Notes: generated by a model from the letters alone, not told the origin. DNA of 64,000 nucleotides from CAJWOS01 sp964502005 (GCA_964502005.1 CAZCUX010000007.1:62001-126000); one strand, 5' to 3'; counted from the first letter of the stretch, positions 16,480 to 25,402 are shown. Translations and numbers: made by a program.

Positions 16480-19400
16480 ATGCGACCGATGTCTTGTTCG
16501 ATGGTATTTGTCCGTGGCACCGCGCGTTTTCGCCGGAGTGCCGCACCCCATGCATGGAGGGTGTTGGGTGCCGTCGGCGTGGGCATCGCCCTTGCGTCTG
16601 TGCCTACCGATGCGGGCGCGGAATTGCCGCTTCCGACCTTTCCGTCGTGTGGCGAGGCGCATCGGCCAGACTTGTGTCCAGCGGACCTTGACGAAGACTG
16701 GGAGTTTTTGTCCTACATCCCGTCCAACGCGACGGACAGCATTCTCCCTTCTGAAGCAGACCTCGGCAGCGGCATGTGGGTGGACCGCGCGTGGCGCACG
16801 ACCACAGGGCGCACGGATGTCGTGCTTGCCGTCGGTGATAGCGGCGTGGAGTGGCAAGAGCGCTCTTTGGTCCGCAAATACGCGCTCAACGCGCTTGAGC
16901 TTCCTTTGCCCCAGTTGGCCGACGGAAGCACGGCTGCGGCGCATGATGCAAACGGGGATGGCATCTTCAATATCGACGATTATGCCGAAGATACGCGGGT
17001 CGACCCCACGGCGGGCGTCGATGCGGCGGACGGCCTGCTCGACCCCTCGGACCTCATCTACACCTTCTCCGATGGCGTCGACGATGACGCCAATGGCTAT
17101 ACCGACGACATCTGCGGTTGGGACTTTTTTGGTCGCGACAATGATGCGTACAATACCTATACCGGCCACGACTATGGCACCCATGGCGCGGGGGTTGCGA
17201 AGTCGGTGGCGGCGGAGGGGGGCGACGAAGAAAACGGCAACATCGGGATTTGCCCCAATTGTATGATTTTGCCGGTTCGCCTCGGCGACACCTTCATCAC
17301 CGACGGTACCCGCGCGGGGGAAGGCATCGTCTTTGCTGTAGAGCACGGCGCGGTCGGTATGACGCTCGCTATTGGCGCGCTCACCAATCCCGATGTGGTC
17401 CAAAGCGCTGCGCGTTTGGCCTATGACCAGGGGCTCACGCTGATTGGAGCTGCCGGCGACGAAAACGCCTACCATCGCAACTTTCCAGCAGCGTTGCCCG
17501 ATATTTTGTTCGTCCACTCGATTCGCTACGACACGCCGAGCGAAGATAGCCCCGTCGAGAGCTACCAAAACACATGGAATTGCAACAACTACGGCGCGCG
17601 AATGGACGTCGTGGCGCCGTCGAGCGCGTGTGCGACCGGGGCAGTCGCCAACATCACCGGCATGGTGGGGCTGATTTATAGCGCAGCCCGAGATGCTGGC
17701 GTTGACCTCACTCCGGGCGAATTGCGGCAGGTGGTGCGCGCTACCGCCGACGATATCTGGAAGACGGAGTCCGAACGCGCCATCACCAACGCGTATCCGA
17801 GCGCCGAAGGCTGGGACCCCTTCTTTGGCTATGGGCGCGTCAATGCCGCCGCTGCCGTTGAAGCCGTTGCCGCCGGGGACATTCCGCCAGCGGTCCATGT
17901 CTCTTCCCCCGATTGGTTTGAGCCGGTTCACGCCGCGGCCGGGTCTATTGTGGTCGAAGGTCGGATTTCTGCGTTGCGCAGCGACCATTTTTCTTGGCAG
18001 CTCGAAGTCGGGCGGGGCAACGCACCGTCGACGTGGTCAACGGTCGCCTCCGGTTCGGGGAGCGGCGACCTCGACGGCTTCATCGCGGAGGTCGACCTCT
18101 CTCCGTATCCCTGGATGCCCGTTGCGCGGCCCGACATTCGCGAAGGCATCATGGAGCGAATGGAGCGCGTCAACGTCAACCAACTCACGCTTCGGCTGCA
18201 GGTTACCGACGCCGAAGGGCGAGTCGGGGAAGAACGGCGGGCGGTGTCGATAGAAGCCGACCCAGACCTCCTTCCGGGCTACCCCTTTGCCTTGGGGGCA
18301 AGCGGTGAAGCCAGCCCGATTTTGGTCGACCTCAATGGCGATGGCGTGCTCGAAATCATCGTTTCGGGCACGGATGGAACCGTTCACGCGCTCACAGGTG
18401 GTGGAACGGCCCTTCCGGGGTGGCCGGTGTCTGTCGACGTGCTGTTTGACGCATATACAGATGCCGCATCGTATGTTTCCGGGCTCGTTCCCGTTCCGCG
18501 AGAAGGCATCATCGCGTCGGCGGGTGCGGGCGATATCGATGGCGACGGGGAGCCGGAAGTGGTGGTGGCCACCCTCGCAGGGCGCGTTTTCGCTTGGAAC
18601 GCAGACGGTTCGGTGGTCGACGGCTGGCCGGTCGAGATGATTGGGCGTGCGCCCGAAGAGTTCGATGCCAACAACACCTACGACCGCGGTTTCGTCGGCG
18701 CGCCTGCGATTGTCGACCTGGATGGGGACGGCGCCGCGGAAGTCATCGCGATTGGTATGGACAGCCGCGCGTATGTGTGGGCCGGAAATGGCGAGGACTT
18801 CGGGCCGTACCCTGTGGACGTCTGCTATCCGACGGTTTGCGACATCGCGGAGCGACGCTCAATCAACAGCCCTGCCGTGGGCGATGTGGACGGCGACGGT
18901 GACTACGAAATCGTGTTCGGCACCAACGAGTCGCCCAACGATGGACGTTTGAGCGCCACCCACAACCTCGATGCGCTCACCGGCGAGCCGTCCGCGGGTT
19001 GGCCCATCGCGGCGCCAGGCTTGGTGAACGAAGCCGTGCTACTGCCGCTCTTGGGCGAAGGCCACCCCGGCTCCGTCGCGCTCGCGGATATCGATGCAGA
19101 CGGCGACTTGGAGATGTTGAGTCCCGTAATGTTCGGCACCACGGGCATTATCGACCACACAGGAGCGACGGTGCTTGAGCTGTCGTACTTCGGGGAGGGG
19201 TATGGGGCCGGCGCCAACGTCGACCTCAATCTCGCGCCTGCATTCGTGCAGTTCGCGACAAACCCCTCCTTTGGCGACATGGACCTCGATGGGCTTCCAG
19301 ACCCGCTTCTCGGGGGTGGCGGCACGATGTCGCTTGTGGCCCTCGCGATGTCCCAATGGAAAGAGTTTCAGCAGCCTGTGGGCGGTTGGTCGTCGGCCAC

Positions 19401-19932
19401 GGGGAACTATTTGCCAGGCTGGCCGCGGCAAGTTGAAGATTTTCAGTTTTTGCTTGCTCCGGCGGTCGCCGACATCAGCGGTGACGGCATCCCGGAGGCC
19501 ATCTATGGGTCTGCGGGGAATATTCTCCACGCGTGGGACGCCATCGGGAATAGCCCGTCCGGTTGGCCCAAAAATACAGGACACTGGATTTTGGGGAGCC
19601 CCGCCGTCGGGGACATCGACGGAGACGGTTATCTCGATGTCGTTGTCAGTACGCGGGAAGGATATGTGTTTGCGTGGTCAACCCAAGGTCGCGCAGACCA
19701 AAAGATTCAATGGGCAAGCCAGTTCCACGACGCAGGAAACACGGGGAACTACGAGGTCGCGATTGCAACCCAAGCGGGGCCGGTCCCGGTAGAAGACGAG
19801 CCGGAATCCACCACCAAGTCCGGTGGCTGCTGCTCCGACGACGAATCGGATTCGTCGAGCGCATTGCTGCTTGTGATACCCGTTGGCTTGCTCGGGATTC
19901 GACGCCGCCGTGAAGGCGTAGACAAGCGGTAG
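16480..19932 (+). CDS. Subtilisin-fold protein lacking Ser nucleophile, with FG-GAP repeats and MYXO-CTERM-like tail
   Basis: The 1150-aa protein starts at ATG 16480, with AGGAG nearby, and has a signal peptide to about residue 48. The S8 domain keeps Asp120 (AVGDSGVEW) and His235 (DYGTHGAGV). The serine motif, normally GTSMAxPHVAG, reads CATGAVANITG, so Thr386 (or Gly387) replaces Ser. The oxyanion Asn in AAGN is Asp327 (AAGDEN). An accessory beta domain follows. From about 590 on come eight FG-GAP/VCBS-like units (DLNGDGVLEIIVSG, DIDGDGEPEVVVAT and others) that build a calcium-binding propeller. The tail is GGCCSDD, a hydrophobic helix and GIRRRREG. It is probably a surface pseudoprotease, unless the Thr can act as nucleophile. 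Confidence 0.85.
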   Translation: MRPMSCSMVFVRGTARFRRSAAPHAWRVLGAVGVGIALASVPTDAGAELPLPTFPSCGEAHRPDLCPADLDEDWEFLSYIPSNATDSILPSEADLGSGMWVDRAWRTTTGRTDVVLAVGDSGVEWQERSLVRKYALNALELPLPQLADGSTAAAHDANGDGIFNIDDYAEDTRVDPTAGVDAADGLLDPSDLIYTFSDGVDDDANGYTDDICGWDFFGRDNDAYNTYTGHDYGTHGAGVAKSVAAEGGDEENGNIGICPNCMILPVRLGDTFITDGTRAGEGIVFAVEHGAVGMTLAIGALTNPDVVQSAARLAYDQGLTLIGAAGDENAYHRNFPAALPDILFVHSIRYDTPSEDSPVESYQNTWNCNNYGARMDVVAPSSACATGAVANITGMVGLIYSAARDAGVDLTPGELRQVVRATADDIWKTESERAITNAYPSAEGWDPFFGYGRVNAAAAVEAVAAGDIPPAVHVSSPDWFEPVHAAAGSIVVEGRISALRSDHFSWQLEVGRGNAPSTWSTVASGSGSGDLDGFIAEVDLSPYPWMPVARPDIREGIMERMERVNVNQLTLRLQVTDAEGRVGEERRAVSIEADPDLLPGYPFALGASGEASPILVDLNGDGVLEIIVSGTDGTVHALTGGGTALPGWPVSVDVLFDAYTDAASYVSGLVPVPREGIIASAGAGDIDGDGEPEVVVATLAGRVFAWNADGSVVDGWPVEMIGRAPEEFDANNTYDRGFVGAPAIVDLDGDGAAEVIAIGMDSRAYVWAGNGEDFGPYPVDVCYPTVCDIAERRSINSPAVGDVDGDGDYEIVFGTNESPNDGRLSATHNLDALTGEPSAGWPIAAPGLVNEAVLLPLLGEGHPGSVALADIDADGDLEMLSPVMFGTTGIIDHTGATVLELSYFGEGYGAGANVDLNLAPAFVQFATNPSFGDMDLDGLPDPLLGGGGTMSLVALAMSQWKEFQQPVGGWSSATGNYLPGWPRQVEDFQFLLAPAVADISGDGIPEAIYGSAGNILHAWDAIGNSPSGWPKNTGHWILGSPAVGDIDGDGYLDVVVSTREGYVFAWSTQGRADQKIQWASQFHDAGNTGNYEVAIATQAGPVPVEDEPESTTKSGGCCSDDESDSSSALLLVIPVGLLGIRRRREGVDKR

Positions 19933-19941
19933 GGTTCAACG

Positions 19942-19980
19942 CGCGGCGCCGTCTGCTGGAGAACAACAGACGGCGCCGCG
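19942..19980. terminator. Strong bidirectional hairpin between convergent genes
   Basis: A perfect 14-bp GC-rich stem (19942-19955 with 19967-19980) has an 11-base loop and lies ten bases after the subtilisin-like stop, facing ribA. There is no T-run. A weaker 7-bp hairpin follows at 19999-20030. It probably ends both transcripts or protects their 3' ends. Confidence 0.7.
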
Positions 19981-20086
19981 GTTACGTTGGTCTAAAGCAT
20001 CGCGCGCCTTCGTAGGGAGGAGGGCGCGATACCGTTGCCGCGCTCGGTGGTAGACCAGCGATGCCGTGCGCTTCAGTAACCGGCGT

Positions 20087-20731
20087 TTACAGTTCTTCGG
20101 GCAGAATGTGTCCGCTTCGGTCGCGCTTTGTTGCGAGGTAGCTGCGGTTGTGTTCAGTGGGCGCCATGATATGGGGGATGCGTTGGGAGACCGCAATCCC
20201 GTTTGTTTCTAGGCCCTCTTGCTTTTTGGGGTTGTTGGAAATGAGCGAAACGCTCTTTATCCCCAAAAGACGCAAGATATCGGCAGCGACTTCATAGGTG
20301 CGGAGGTCGTCGTCAAAGCCGAGTTTGTGGTTGGCGTCGACGGTGTCCAGGCCAGTGTCTTGAAGCGCATAGGCGCGAATCTTGTTGACCAACCCGATAC
20401 CACGGCCTTCTTGGCGAAGGTATACGACAGCACCGACTTCCTGGTGCCCGATAAACTCGAGCGCAGCTTCGAGCTGGTCGCGGCAGTCGCAACGGAGGCT
20501 CCCCATGAGGTCGCCGGTAAAGCACTCGCTGTGAAGGCGCACAGGCACATTGTCTGCACCGCGGACATCACCTTTTACGACCGCGCCATATTCTTGACCG
20601 TCAACATGACAGTCAAATGCGAACACCTGAAAGTCACCAAAACGTGTAGGAAGGTTGGCCGAAGCCCCGAGAGTCACGCGCCGGGTGGTTGCGAGTGCAG
20701 GACGGGGGGAAGTGGCCCCTTGAGAGTTCAT
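20087..20731 (-). CDS. ribA: GTP cyclohydrolase II
   Basis: This is the first enzyme of riboflavin synthesis: it converts GTP to 2,5-diamino-6-ribosylamino-4-pyrimidinone phosphate. The zinc-binding Cys cluster (SECFTGDLMGSLRCDC), YLRQEGRGIGLVNK, GFDDDLRTYEVAADIL and SNNPKKQEGL are all present. The 214 aa fit stand-alone RibA; there is no RibB domain. The ATG at 20731 has GAGG upstream and was preferred over a TTG at 20743. No other riboflavin gene is adjacent, and the 5' region shows no FMN riboswitch core. It is divergent from tyrS. Confidence 0.95.
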   Translation of the reverse strand: MNSQGATSPRPALATTRRVTLGASANLPTRFGDFQVFAFDCHVDGQEYGAVVKGDVRGADNVPVRLHSECFTGDLMGSLRCDCRDQLEAALEFIGHQEVGAVVYLRQEGRGIGLVNKIRAYALQDTGLDTVDANHKLGFDDDLRTYEVAADILRLLGIKSVSLISNNPKKQEGLETNGIAVSQRIPHIMAPTEHNRSYLATKRDRSGHILPEEL

Positions 20732-20872
20732 GTTTGGCCTCAATGTGTTTGCGAGGCGCCACGCAGACTCATCGAGGAGTCCTTGTCCGTCCTCTCACCG
20801 AATTGTGAGCGGGACGGATGGCCACGTGGTGTGCCGTCGAGTGGGGTCAATCGCTGACCGCAGATGTAGTAT

Positions 20873-20889
20873 CCGGCTTCGTAAGCCGG
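20873..20889. promoter_or_regulatory. Compact hairpin in the ribA leader
   Basis: CCGGCTT and AAGCCGG form a perfect 7-bp stem with a 3-base loop, about 142 bases upstream of the ribA start. With no T-run it is not a classic terminator. It could be part of a leader RNA structure or a dimer binding site. Confidence 0.35.
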
Positions 20890-20987
20890 TCAAATCGACA
20901 AAACGGGTTTGCGGGCTTTCCGCAGGCTACAGTTGAAATTCGCGACACAAATAGGAGAAGGGAATTAGGGGCGCGTGTGCCGCATTC

Positions 20988-21019
20988 GTAGGCACCGGCG
21001 CCGGAAATGGTAGGCACCG
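20988..21019 (+). repeat. 10-bp direct repeat upstream of tyrS
   Basis: GTAGGCACCG occurs at 20988-20997 and again at 21010-21019, with starts 22 bases apart. That is about two helical turns, which suits tandem regulator binding. It lies 65-95 bases before the tyrS start. Confidence 0.35.
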
Positions 21020-21083
21020 TTTGTGTTCAAGGCAAGCCCGAAATGGGTAACCCGCTTATTTTGAAGCCTTGTTGGAGAAGGTC

Positions 21084-22328
21084 ATGTCGTCGGAAGTGGT
21101 CACGAAAGAAAATGTACTGGAGCTCATGGAAGCGCGCGGACTGCTGGTGGAAGTCACCGACCGGGCCGCGTTGAAAGCCGCTCTCGCTGCAGGCCCAGTT
21201 CGTTATTACGTCGGCTTTGACCCCACCGCGGACAGCCTTCACGTCGGCCACTTGCTGCCCGTGATGGCGATGGCATGGTTGCAGGCGGCGGGTCATGTCC
21301 CCGTGGTCGTGATTGGCGGTGGCACGGGCATGGTAGGCGACCCCAGCGGAAAGGACAAGTCGCGCGATTTCGTTACCGTCGAACAAATCCAGGCCAATAT
21401 CGAAGGGCAGCGCCCGACGTTTGGTCGCATCTTGCGCTTGGCGGAGGCGGGAAAGGCTCCCGTTGACGGGGAAGGCGTATTGGTCAACAACGCGGATTGG
21501 CTGACGCCGCTTCGTTATATTGACTTCTTGCGCGATATTGGGCGCCACTTCTCGGTCAATCGGATGTTGGCGGCTGAGGGGATTCGGCAGCGACTCGATC
21601 GAAACCAAGGCTTGTCCTTCATCGAGTTCAACTACCATTTGCTGCAAAGCTATGACTTCTTGGTGTTGTTCCAGAATGAAGGCGTGACGCTCCAGTTGGG
21701 GGGGAACGACCAGTGGTTCAACATTTTGGGAGGCGTAGACCTTATTCGGCGACTGCACGGAAAGGAAGTGCACGGTTTGACCGTGCCCTTGCTGATGACC
21801 GCCGATGGCAAGAAAATGGGCAAAACCGAAAAAGGCGCCGTATGGCTAGATGCCGCCAAGGTCAGCCCGTTTGAATACCACCAGTTCTGGGTAAACTGCC
21901 AGGATGCCGATGTGGTACGCTTTTTGAAAATGTATACGTTTTTGTCGCTTTCCCGCATCGACGAACTTGCGCAGCTGCAAGGCGCCGACATCCGGGAGGC
22001 CAAGCGCGTGTTGGCATTTGAGGCAACGCGAATTGCCCACGGCGAAGCCGCGGCACGAGAGGCCGATGCCACCGCTGCGCAGCTGTTTTCCGGTGGAGCG
22101 GCGGCCGACGCGCCTTCGGTGACGGTGACCTTCCCGATTTCTATTCTGGATGCCATGGTGGCTGCCGACCTTGCGCAGAGCAAGGGCCAGGCCCGTCGTC
22201 TCATTCAGCAGGGCGGCGTGCGGGTCGGCGAATCCAAAGTGTCGGACGTGGACTTGGTCCTCCACGAACCTGTGATGCTTTGGAAAGGCAAAAAGCAGGC
22301 CGTGCAGGTGAAGTCTACCGATTCGTAG
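21084..22328 (+). CDS. tyrS: Tyrosyl-tRNA synthetase
   Basis: This class I synthetase charges tRNA-Tyr. The ATP-binding HIGH motif is HVGH (53-56, PTADSLHVGHLLP) and the KMSKS loop is KMGKT (about 244-248). GGNDQWFNI and FIEFNYHLLQSYDF mark the tyrosine pocket. A C-terminal S4 RNA-binding domain is present (QARRLIQQGGVRVGESKVSD). At 414 aa it is a normal length for the TyrS type with an S4 domain. The ATG at 21084 follows GGAG at a good distance; a TTG at 21069 would add five residues. It is transcribed alone, with a strong terminator after it. Confidence 0.96.
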   Translation: MSSEVVTKENVLELMEARGLLVEVTDRAALKAALAAGPVRYYVGFDPTADSLHVGHLLPVMAMAWLQAAGHVPVVVIGGGTGMVGDPSGKDKSRDFVTVEQIQANIEGQRPTFGRILRLAEAGKAPVDGEGVLVNNADWLTPLRYIDFLRDIGRHFSVNRMLAAEGIRQRLDRNQGLSFIEFNYHLLQSYDFLVLFQNEGVTLQLGGNDQWFNILGGVDLIRRLHGKEVHGLTVPLLMTADGKKMGKTEKGAVWLDAAKVSPFEYHQFWVNCQDADVVRFLKMYTFLSLSRIDELAQLQGADIREAKRVLAFEATRIAHGEAAAREADATAAQLFSGGAAADAPSVTVTFPISILDAMVAADLAQSKGQARRLIQQGGVRVGESKVSDVDLVLHEPVMLWKGKKQAVQVKSTDS

Positions 22329-22350
22329 CGACAATCCGGCCTTATTGTTG

Positions 22351-22398
22351 CAAAAACCGGGCGTTGGATTCGTGTTTCTAACGTCCGGTTATTTTTTG
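22351..22398. terminator. Bidirectional intrinsic terminator of tyrS and the spermidine-synthase-like gene
   Basis: AACCGGGCGTT (22355-22365) pairs with AACGTCCGGTT (22380-22390), 11 bp with one G-U pair. A run of six T follows on plus, and a run of five A precedes, giving T on minus. It lies 26 bases after the tyrS stop, between convergent genes, and should work in both directions. Confidence 0.9.
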
Positions 22399-22551
22399 CG
22401 CGTTTCGTGGCCTTTGTATTCCCATAACGCGCACGAAAACCGCCTTGGTTTGTGGGGCGGAAACACCCCGAAACGTGCGTTATCGCTGCGTTCTTGTGTG
22501 GCCTTCGCTGCCTGTTCGTGTGTGGTTCCGGCGTATACAGGCGACCGAGGT

Positions 22552-24708
22552 TCAATGAGAGCTGCGGTAGGCCGCCGCTTCAATCAGTTTACGGTTGGTG
22601 GCGCCGGTCTCGCGGTGAATCCAAAATGGAGCCTCCAATTCGACCCACGGGTGGTCATCCGTCACGAGGGGGCCGAGCCCCGCGAGGCGAGCGAGGCCCT
22701 GGGGGTCGAGGGTCGGTTGCAGCGGCAAATGGTCTGGAAGGCGGGGGCCTGCGACCAATAAGGCATCGGAGCCGGGTATGGATTCAAACAAATATGCGTT
22801 GGGGTAGACTTCGATGAATGTCCGCACCAATCCGGTGAAGGCATCGGGAGGCAGCGCGTAGAGCTGAATCCATTGGCAAAACACGCCGTCGTCTGCCAAG
22901 CGACGCTGGGAGAGCCGCCAGTACTCGAGCGTAAACAAGTTGCTCACGCCAGTAAGCCACGGATTGGACGGCTCGCTTATCAAAATGTCGAAGCGCGGCC
23001 CGTCGGCGGCGAGCCACGCACGCGCATCTGCGATTTGAATGTCGACGCGGGGGTCCTCGAGGACGCCGTGGTTGTATTCGGAGAACAAGCGCGCAGCCAC
23101 GACGACTTCGGGCTCAATCTCGAGTACCGTCACGGAAGACGCGCCCGCTTCGAGTGCGCGGGACGCCGTGACGCCGCTCGCGAGGCCGACCACGGCGGCT
23201 GTCGGGGAGGGTTTGGTGCTGAACAATACGGGAAGTTGGCCCGAAAGCTCCTGGGTGGGCATGTCAAAGCCAGTTGACGCGTCAACCTTGCCATTCAAGC
23301 TAAGCCAGAGGTTTTGTGTGGCGTGGGACCGTCCGACGGCGACGGTCGTGGTTCGGCCGTCCGCGGAATAGAGCAGGTCCCAGCCTTCGTGTGCTTGCCG
23401 CTCCAATGCGGCGGGTGAGGTGTCTGCGAACTCGGCCACCTGAATACCGAGGCCAACGGCATAAAGCGCGGCATCCCATCGTGGTGTTATACTGATAAGG
23501 AGTGCGGTACTCGCGACCCACGCCCACGCGTGGCGCCGTGGCGGGCTCACCCAAAAGGACAGGACGAGGAGCACCACCGCGGCACCCATCGTGGTGCCCC
23601 ACAGACCCACGCGCGGCAACAACACCAAGCCAGCGGTCGCGGAACCGAGCACGCTGCCGAGAGTATTGGCCGTCAGCACCGATGCGGCAGAGCGCGTCGT
23701 GTTCGGCCCGGCGTGTTGCAGCGCGACGGTGAATGCAGCGCCGCTTGCAACTGCGACGGGGCCGAGTGTGATTGCGAACAAAATGGCCGCACTGGGGAAC
23801 CAAGTCGCTTCGCCGCCCAAGCGCCAAAACCACGCAACTCCGTGGGGCAGCACCCGCCATGACGCAGTGAAGAGGACCAGCGTAGAGGCCATTGCGAGCA
23901 AGGGCGTCGCCAATGCCCAGCGTCGGTGGGACGCAATCGCGGCGCCGAGCGATATCCCTGCCAAAAACGTCGCCAGGACGATAGAAAATGCGTAGATACT
24001 TCCGCCGATGAGCAAAGAGCCCACCCGGCTGGCGCAGACTTCTGCCACAAGCGCAGCAGCACCGGCGCTGGTGGCTGTTGCGAGAACGCGGATGGGAACA
24101 GGGGAAGGTGCAGCTTGGCGCTGTGGCGAATCGACCTCGGGGGTGAGGTCGAGTGCAAACCAACCGACCGTGCCCGCCAGCAACGCGGCGGTCCACTCGG
24201 CAACCCGTACGCCGCCCATAGGCAATACCAAAAACGGCCATAACAAGCTGCCTACGACCGCCCCCGCGGTGTTCCACGCATAAAGTCGCGCGACCGTCTC
24301 GTTGTCGCGAAATCCGGCGGCCAATACGGGAAGCGTGGCGCCATGGGCCAAGCCGGGGACAACCAGGAGGATTGCAGCGACGACAAACGTGCGAAGGGTG
24401 GGCGCTGCCGACGCAAACGACGGAAACAAGTGGAGGAGGGCGGGCGCGAAGAGCACCCAAGCCGCCGCGGCGAGCTCCAACTGGCCGTAGCGGCGGATTC
24501 CCGCCCAGCCCAGGCGCGGTGCGAGCTGTGCGCCGACGCCCAACGCAGCCATATAGAGGGACAAGGTGAAGGTGCTGGCAAGCCCCGTGCTGCCGCCGGT
24601 CCATGCGATGCGGCGCATCCAGAGGGCTTCCATTGCCAAGGCTGCCGCGCCAGATCCCGCGACCATGAGCTGTATTCGGCGAATTTCGTTGGCTGTCGAA
24701 GTGTTCAC
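22552..24708 (-). CDS. Membrane protein with spermidine-synthase-like C-terminal domain
   Basis: The first 450 residues contain about a dozen hydrophobic helices resembling an MFS-like transporter. The last 250 form a Rossmann fold of the spermidine synthase family (VVGLASGVTASRALEAG, SVTVLEIEPEVVVAAR). The catalytic Asp segment of true aminopropyltransferases is replaced by ISEPSNPWLTGVSNLF, so polyamine synthesis is doubtful. Such fusions are common in Myxococcota and remain uncharacterised. The start is uncertain: the GTG at 24708 is used. A TTG at 24759 would place a poly-C tract inside the coding region, and an ATG at 24666 would cut into the first helix. Confidence 0.8.
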   Translation of the reverse strand: MNTSTANEIRRIQLMVAGSGAAALAMEALWMRRIAWTGGSTGLASTFTLSLYMAALGVGAQLAPRLGWAGIRRYGQLELAAAAWVLFAPALLHLFPSFASAAPTLRTFVVAAILLVVPGLAHGATLPVLAAGFRDNETVARLYAWNTAGAVVGSLLWPFLVLPMGGVRVAEWTAALLAGTVGWFALDLTPEVDSPQRQAAPSPVPIRVLATATSAGAAALVAEVCASRVGSLLIGGSIYAFSIVLATFLAGISLGAAIASHRRWALATPLLAMASTLVLFTASWRVLPHGVAWFWRLGGEATWFPSAAILFAITLGPVAVASGAAFTVALQHAGPNTTRSAASVLTANTLGSVLGSATAGLVLLPRVGLWGTTMGAAVVLLVLSFWVSPPRRHAWAWVASTALLISITPRWDAALYAVGLGIQVAEFADTSPAALERQAHEGWDLLYSADGRTTTVAVGRSHATQNLWLSLNGKVDASTGFDMPTQELSGQLPVLFSTKPSPTAAVVGLASGVTASRALEAGASSVTVLEIEPEVVVAARLFSEYNHGVLEDPRVDIQIADARAWLAADGPRFDILISEPSNPWLTGVSNLFTLEYWRLSQRRLADDGVFCQWIQLYALPPDAFTGLVRTFIEVYPNAYLFESIPGSDALLVAGPRLPDHLPLQPTLDPQGLARLAGLGPLVTDDHPWVELEAPFWIHRETGATNRKLIEAAAYRSSH

Positions 24709-24721
24709 GAAACGGCCCACC

Positions 24722-24734
24722 GGGGGGGGGGGGG
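24722..24734. repeat. Homopolymer of 13 G (poly-C on the minus strand)
   Basis: The plus strand has 13 consecutive G, ending 14 bases upstream of the chosen start of the membrane protein (or within its first 20 codons if the TTG start is used). Such tracts are prone to slippage and may alter expression or frame. Assembly error is also possible, because long homopolymers are hard to sequence. Confidence 0.7.
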
Positions 24735-24862
24735 TGCGGTGGTAGAAGGCAAGGAGCAAGGGACGCGCGCGAAACCTTCTGTGGCCAGTCGTCGATTTTG
24801 GCGTCAGGTTGCACTGCGGGAATGCGATAGCAGAAATCAGTACTCGAGACGATGGAAAATTG

Positions 24863-25222
24863 ATGGGCTATTTATTGCTGATTGAAGACGATGCGCGCCA
24901 AGTCCGCTCCATTACGCGAATGTTGGCCCCATTGGACGTGCAGTGGGTCCCCTCCGCCATCGAAGCGCTCGAGCACATTCGAAAACAGCCCGATGTCGCA
25001 GGTGTGTTGGCGGATCAACACCTGGGTTCCTTTGAACGTGGAAACGAAGTGTTGGCGCTTCTTTTGTCCGAGCGCCCCGATTTGCGGGCGGTCTCGGTGT
25101 TGATGAGTGGCGCACCGGATGGCGCGCGTATCGCGGCCGACGTGGGCGTGTCGTTTGTGTTGAAACCCCTCTCGCCCGATTGGTGCGCGGAGTGGGGGAA
25201 ACGTTGGCTCGCGGCTGACTGA
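24863..25222 (+). CDS. Stand-alone receiver-domain protein (CheY-like)
   Basis: The 119-aa product is a single receiver domain. It has the acidic pair Glu8/Asp9-Asp10 (LLIEDDARQV), phospho-acceptor Asp51 (GVLADQHLG), switch residue Ser82 (VLMSGAPDG) and Lys101 (FVLKPLSP). There is no output domain, so it probably signals by protein contact or acts in a phosphorelay. The ATG at 24863 matches the domain start; the preceding 18 codons look non-coding. No kinase gene is adjacent, although a membrane histidine kinase lies about 18 kb away. It is divergent from the membrane protein gene. Confidence 0.85.
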   Translation: MGYLLLIEDDARQVRSITRMLAPLDVQWVPSAIEALEHIRKQPDVAGVLADQHLGSFERGNEVLALLLSERPDLRAVSVLMSGAPDGARIAADVGVSFVLKPLSPDWCAEWGKRWLAAD

Positions 25223-25361
25223 GCGTCTTCTGGTTGTCGTGGTTTTTTGTTTCTGATGATGGAGTAGCCGCCGAAGCGGCCATGTTTGCAGGGTCGCGCC
25301 GCGGCTTCTCGCACGGTGACGCAAAAATGCGCCGCTCCGGCACGAAGCGACGCATGACAGC

Positions 25362-25388
25362 GCCCTGTCCATCACCATTGGACAGGGC
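25362..25388. terminator. Hairpin between convergent receiver and TPR genes
   Basis: GCCCTGTCC (25362-25370) and GGACAGGGC (25380-25388) form a perfect 9-bp stem with a 9-base loop, 14 bases beyond the stop of the TPR protein. It lacks a T-run. A second small stem with a tetraloop occurs at 25267-25280. Confidence 0.55.
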
Positions 25389-25402
25389 TCTCGGACAGAC
25401 GG

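Larger units (their letters stand above)
20732..21083. promoter_or_regulatory. Divergent ribA-tyrS intergenic region
   Basis: This 352-base region must hold promoters for both genes. It contains a tight hairpin at 20873-20889 and a 10-bp direct repeat upstream of tyrS, both listed separately, and no open frame worth calling. I searched the ribA leader for the FMN aptamer core and found none. Confidence 0.6.

Noticed and set aside
20732..20940. FMN riboswitch in the ribA leader
   Set aside because: Neither the conserved aptamer core nor its paired segments could be found on the minus strand; only simple hairpins are visible.
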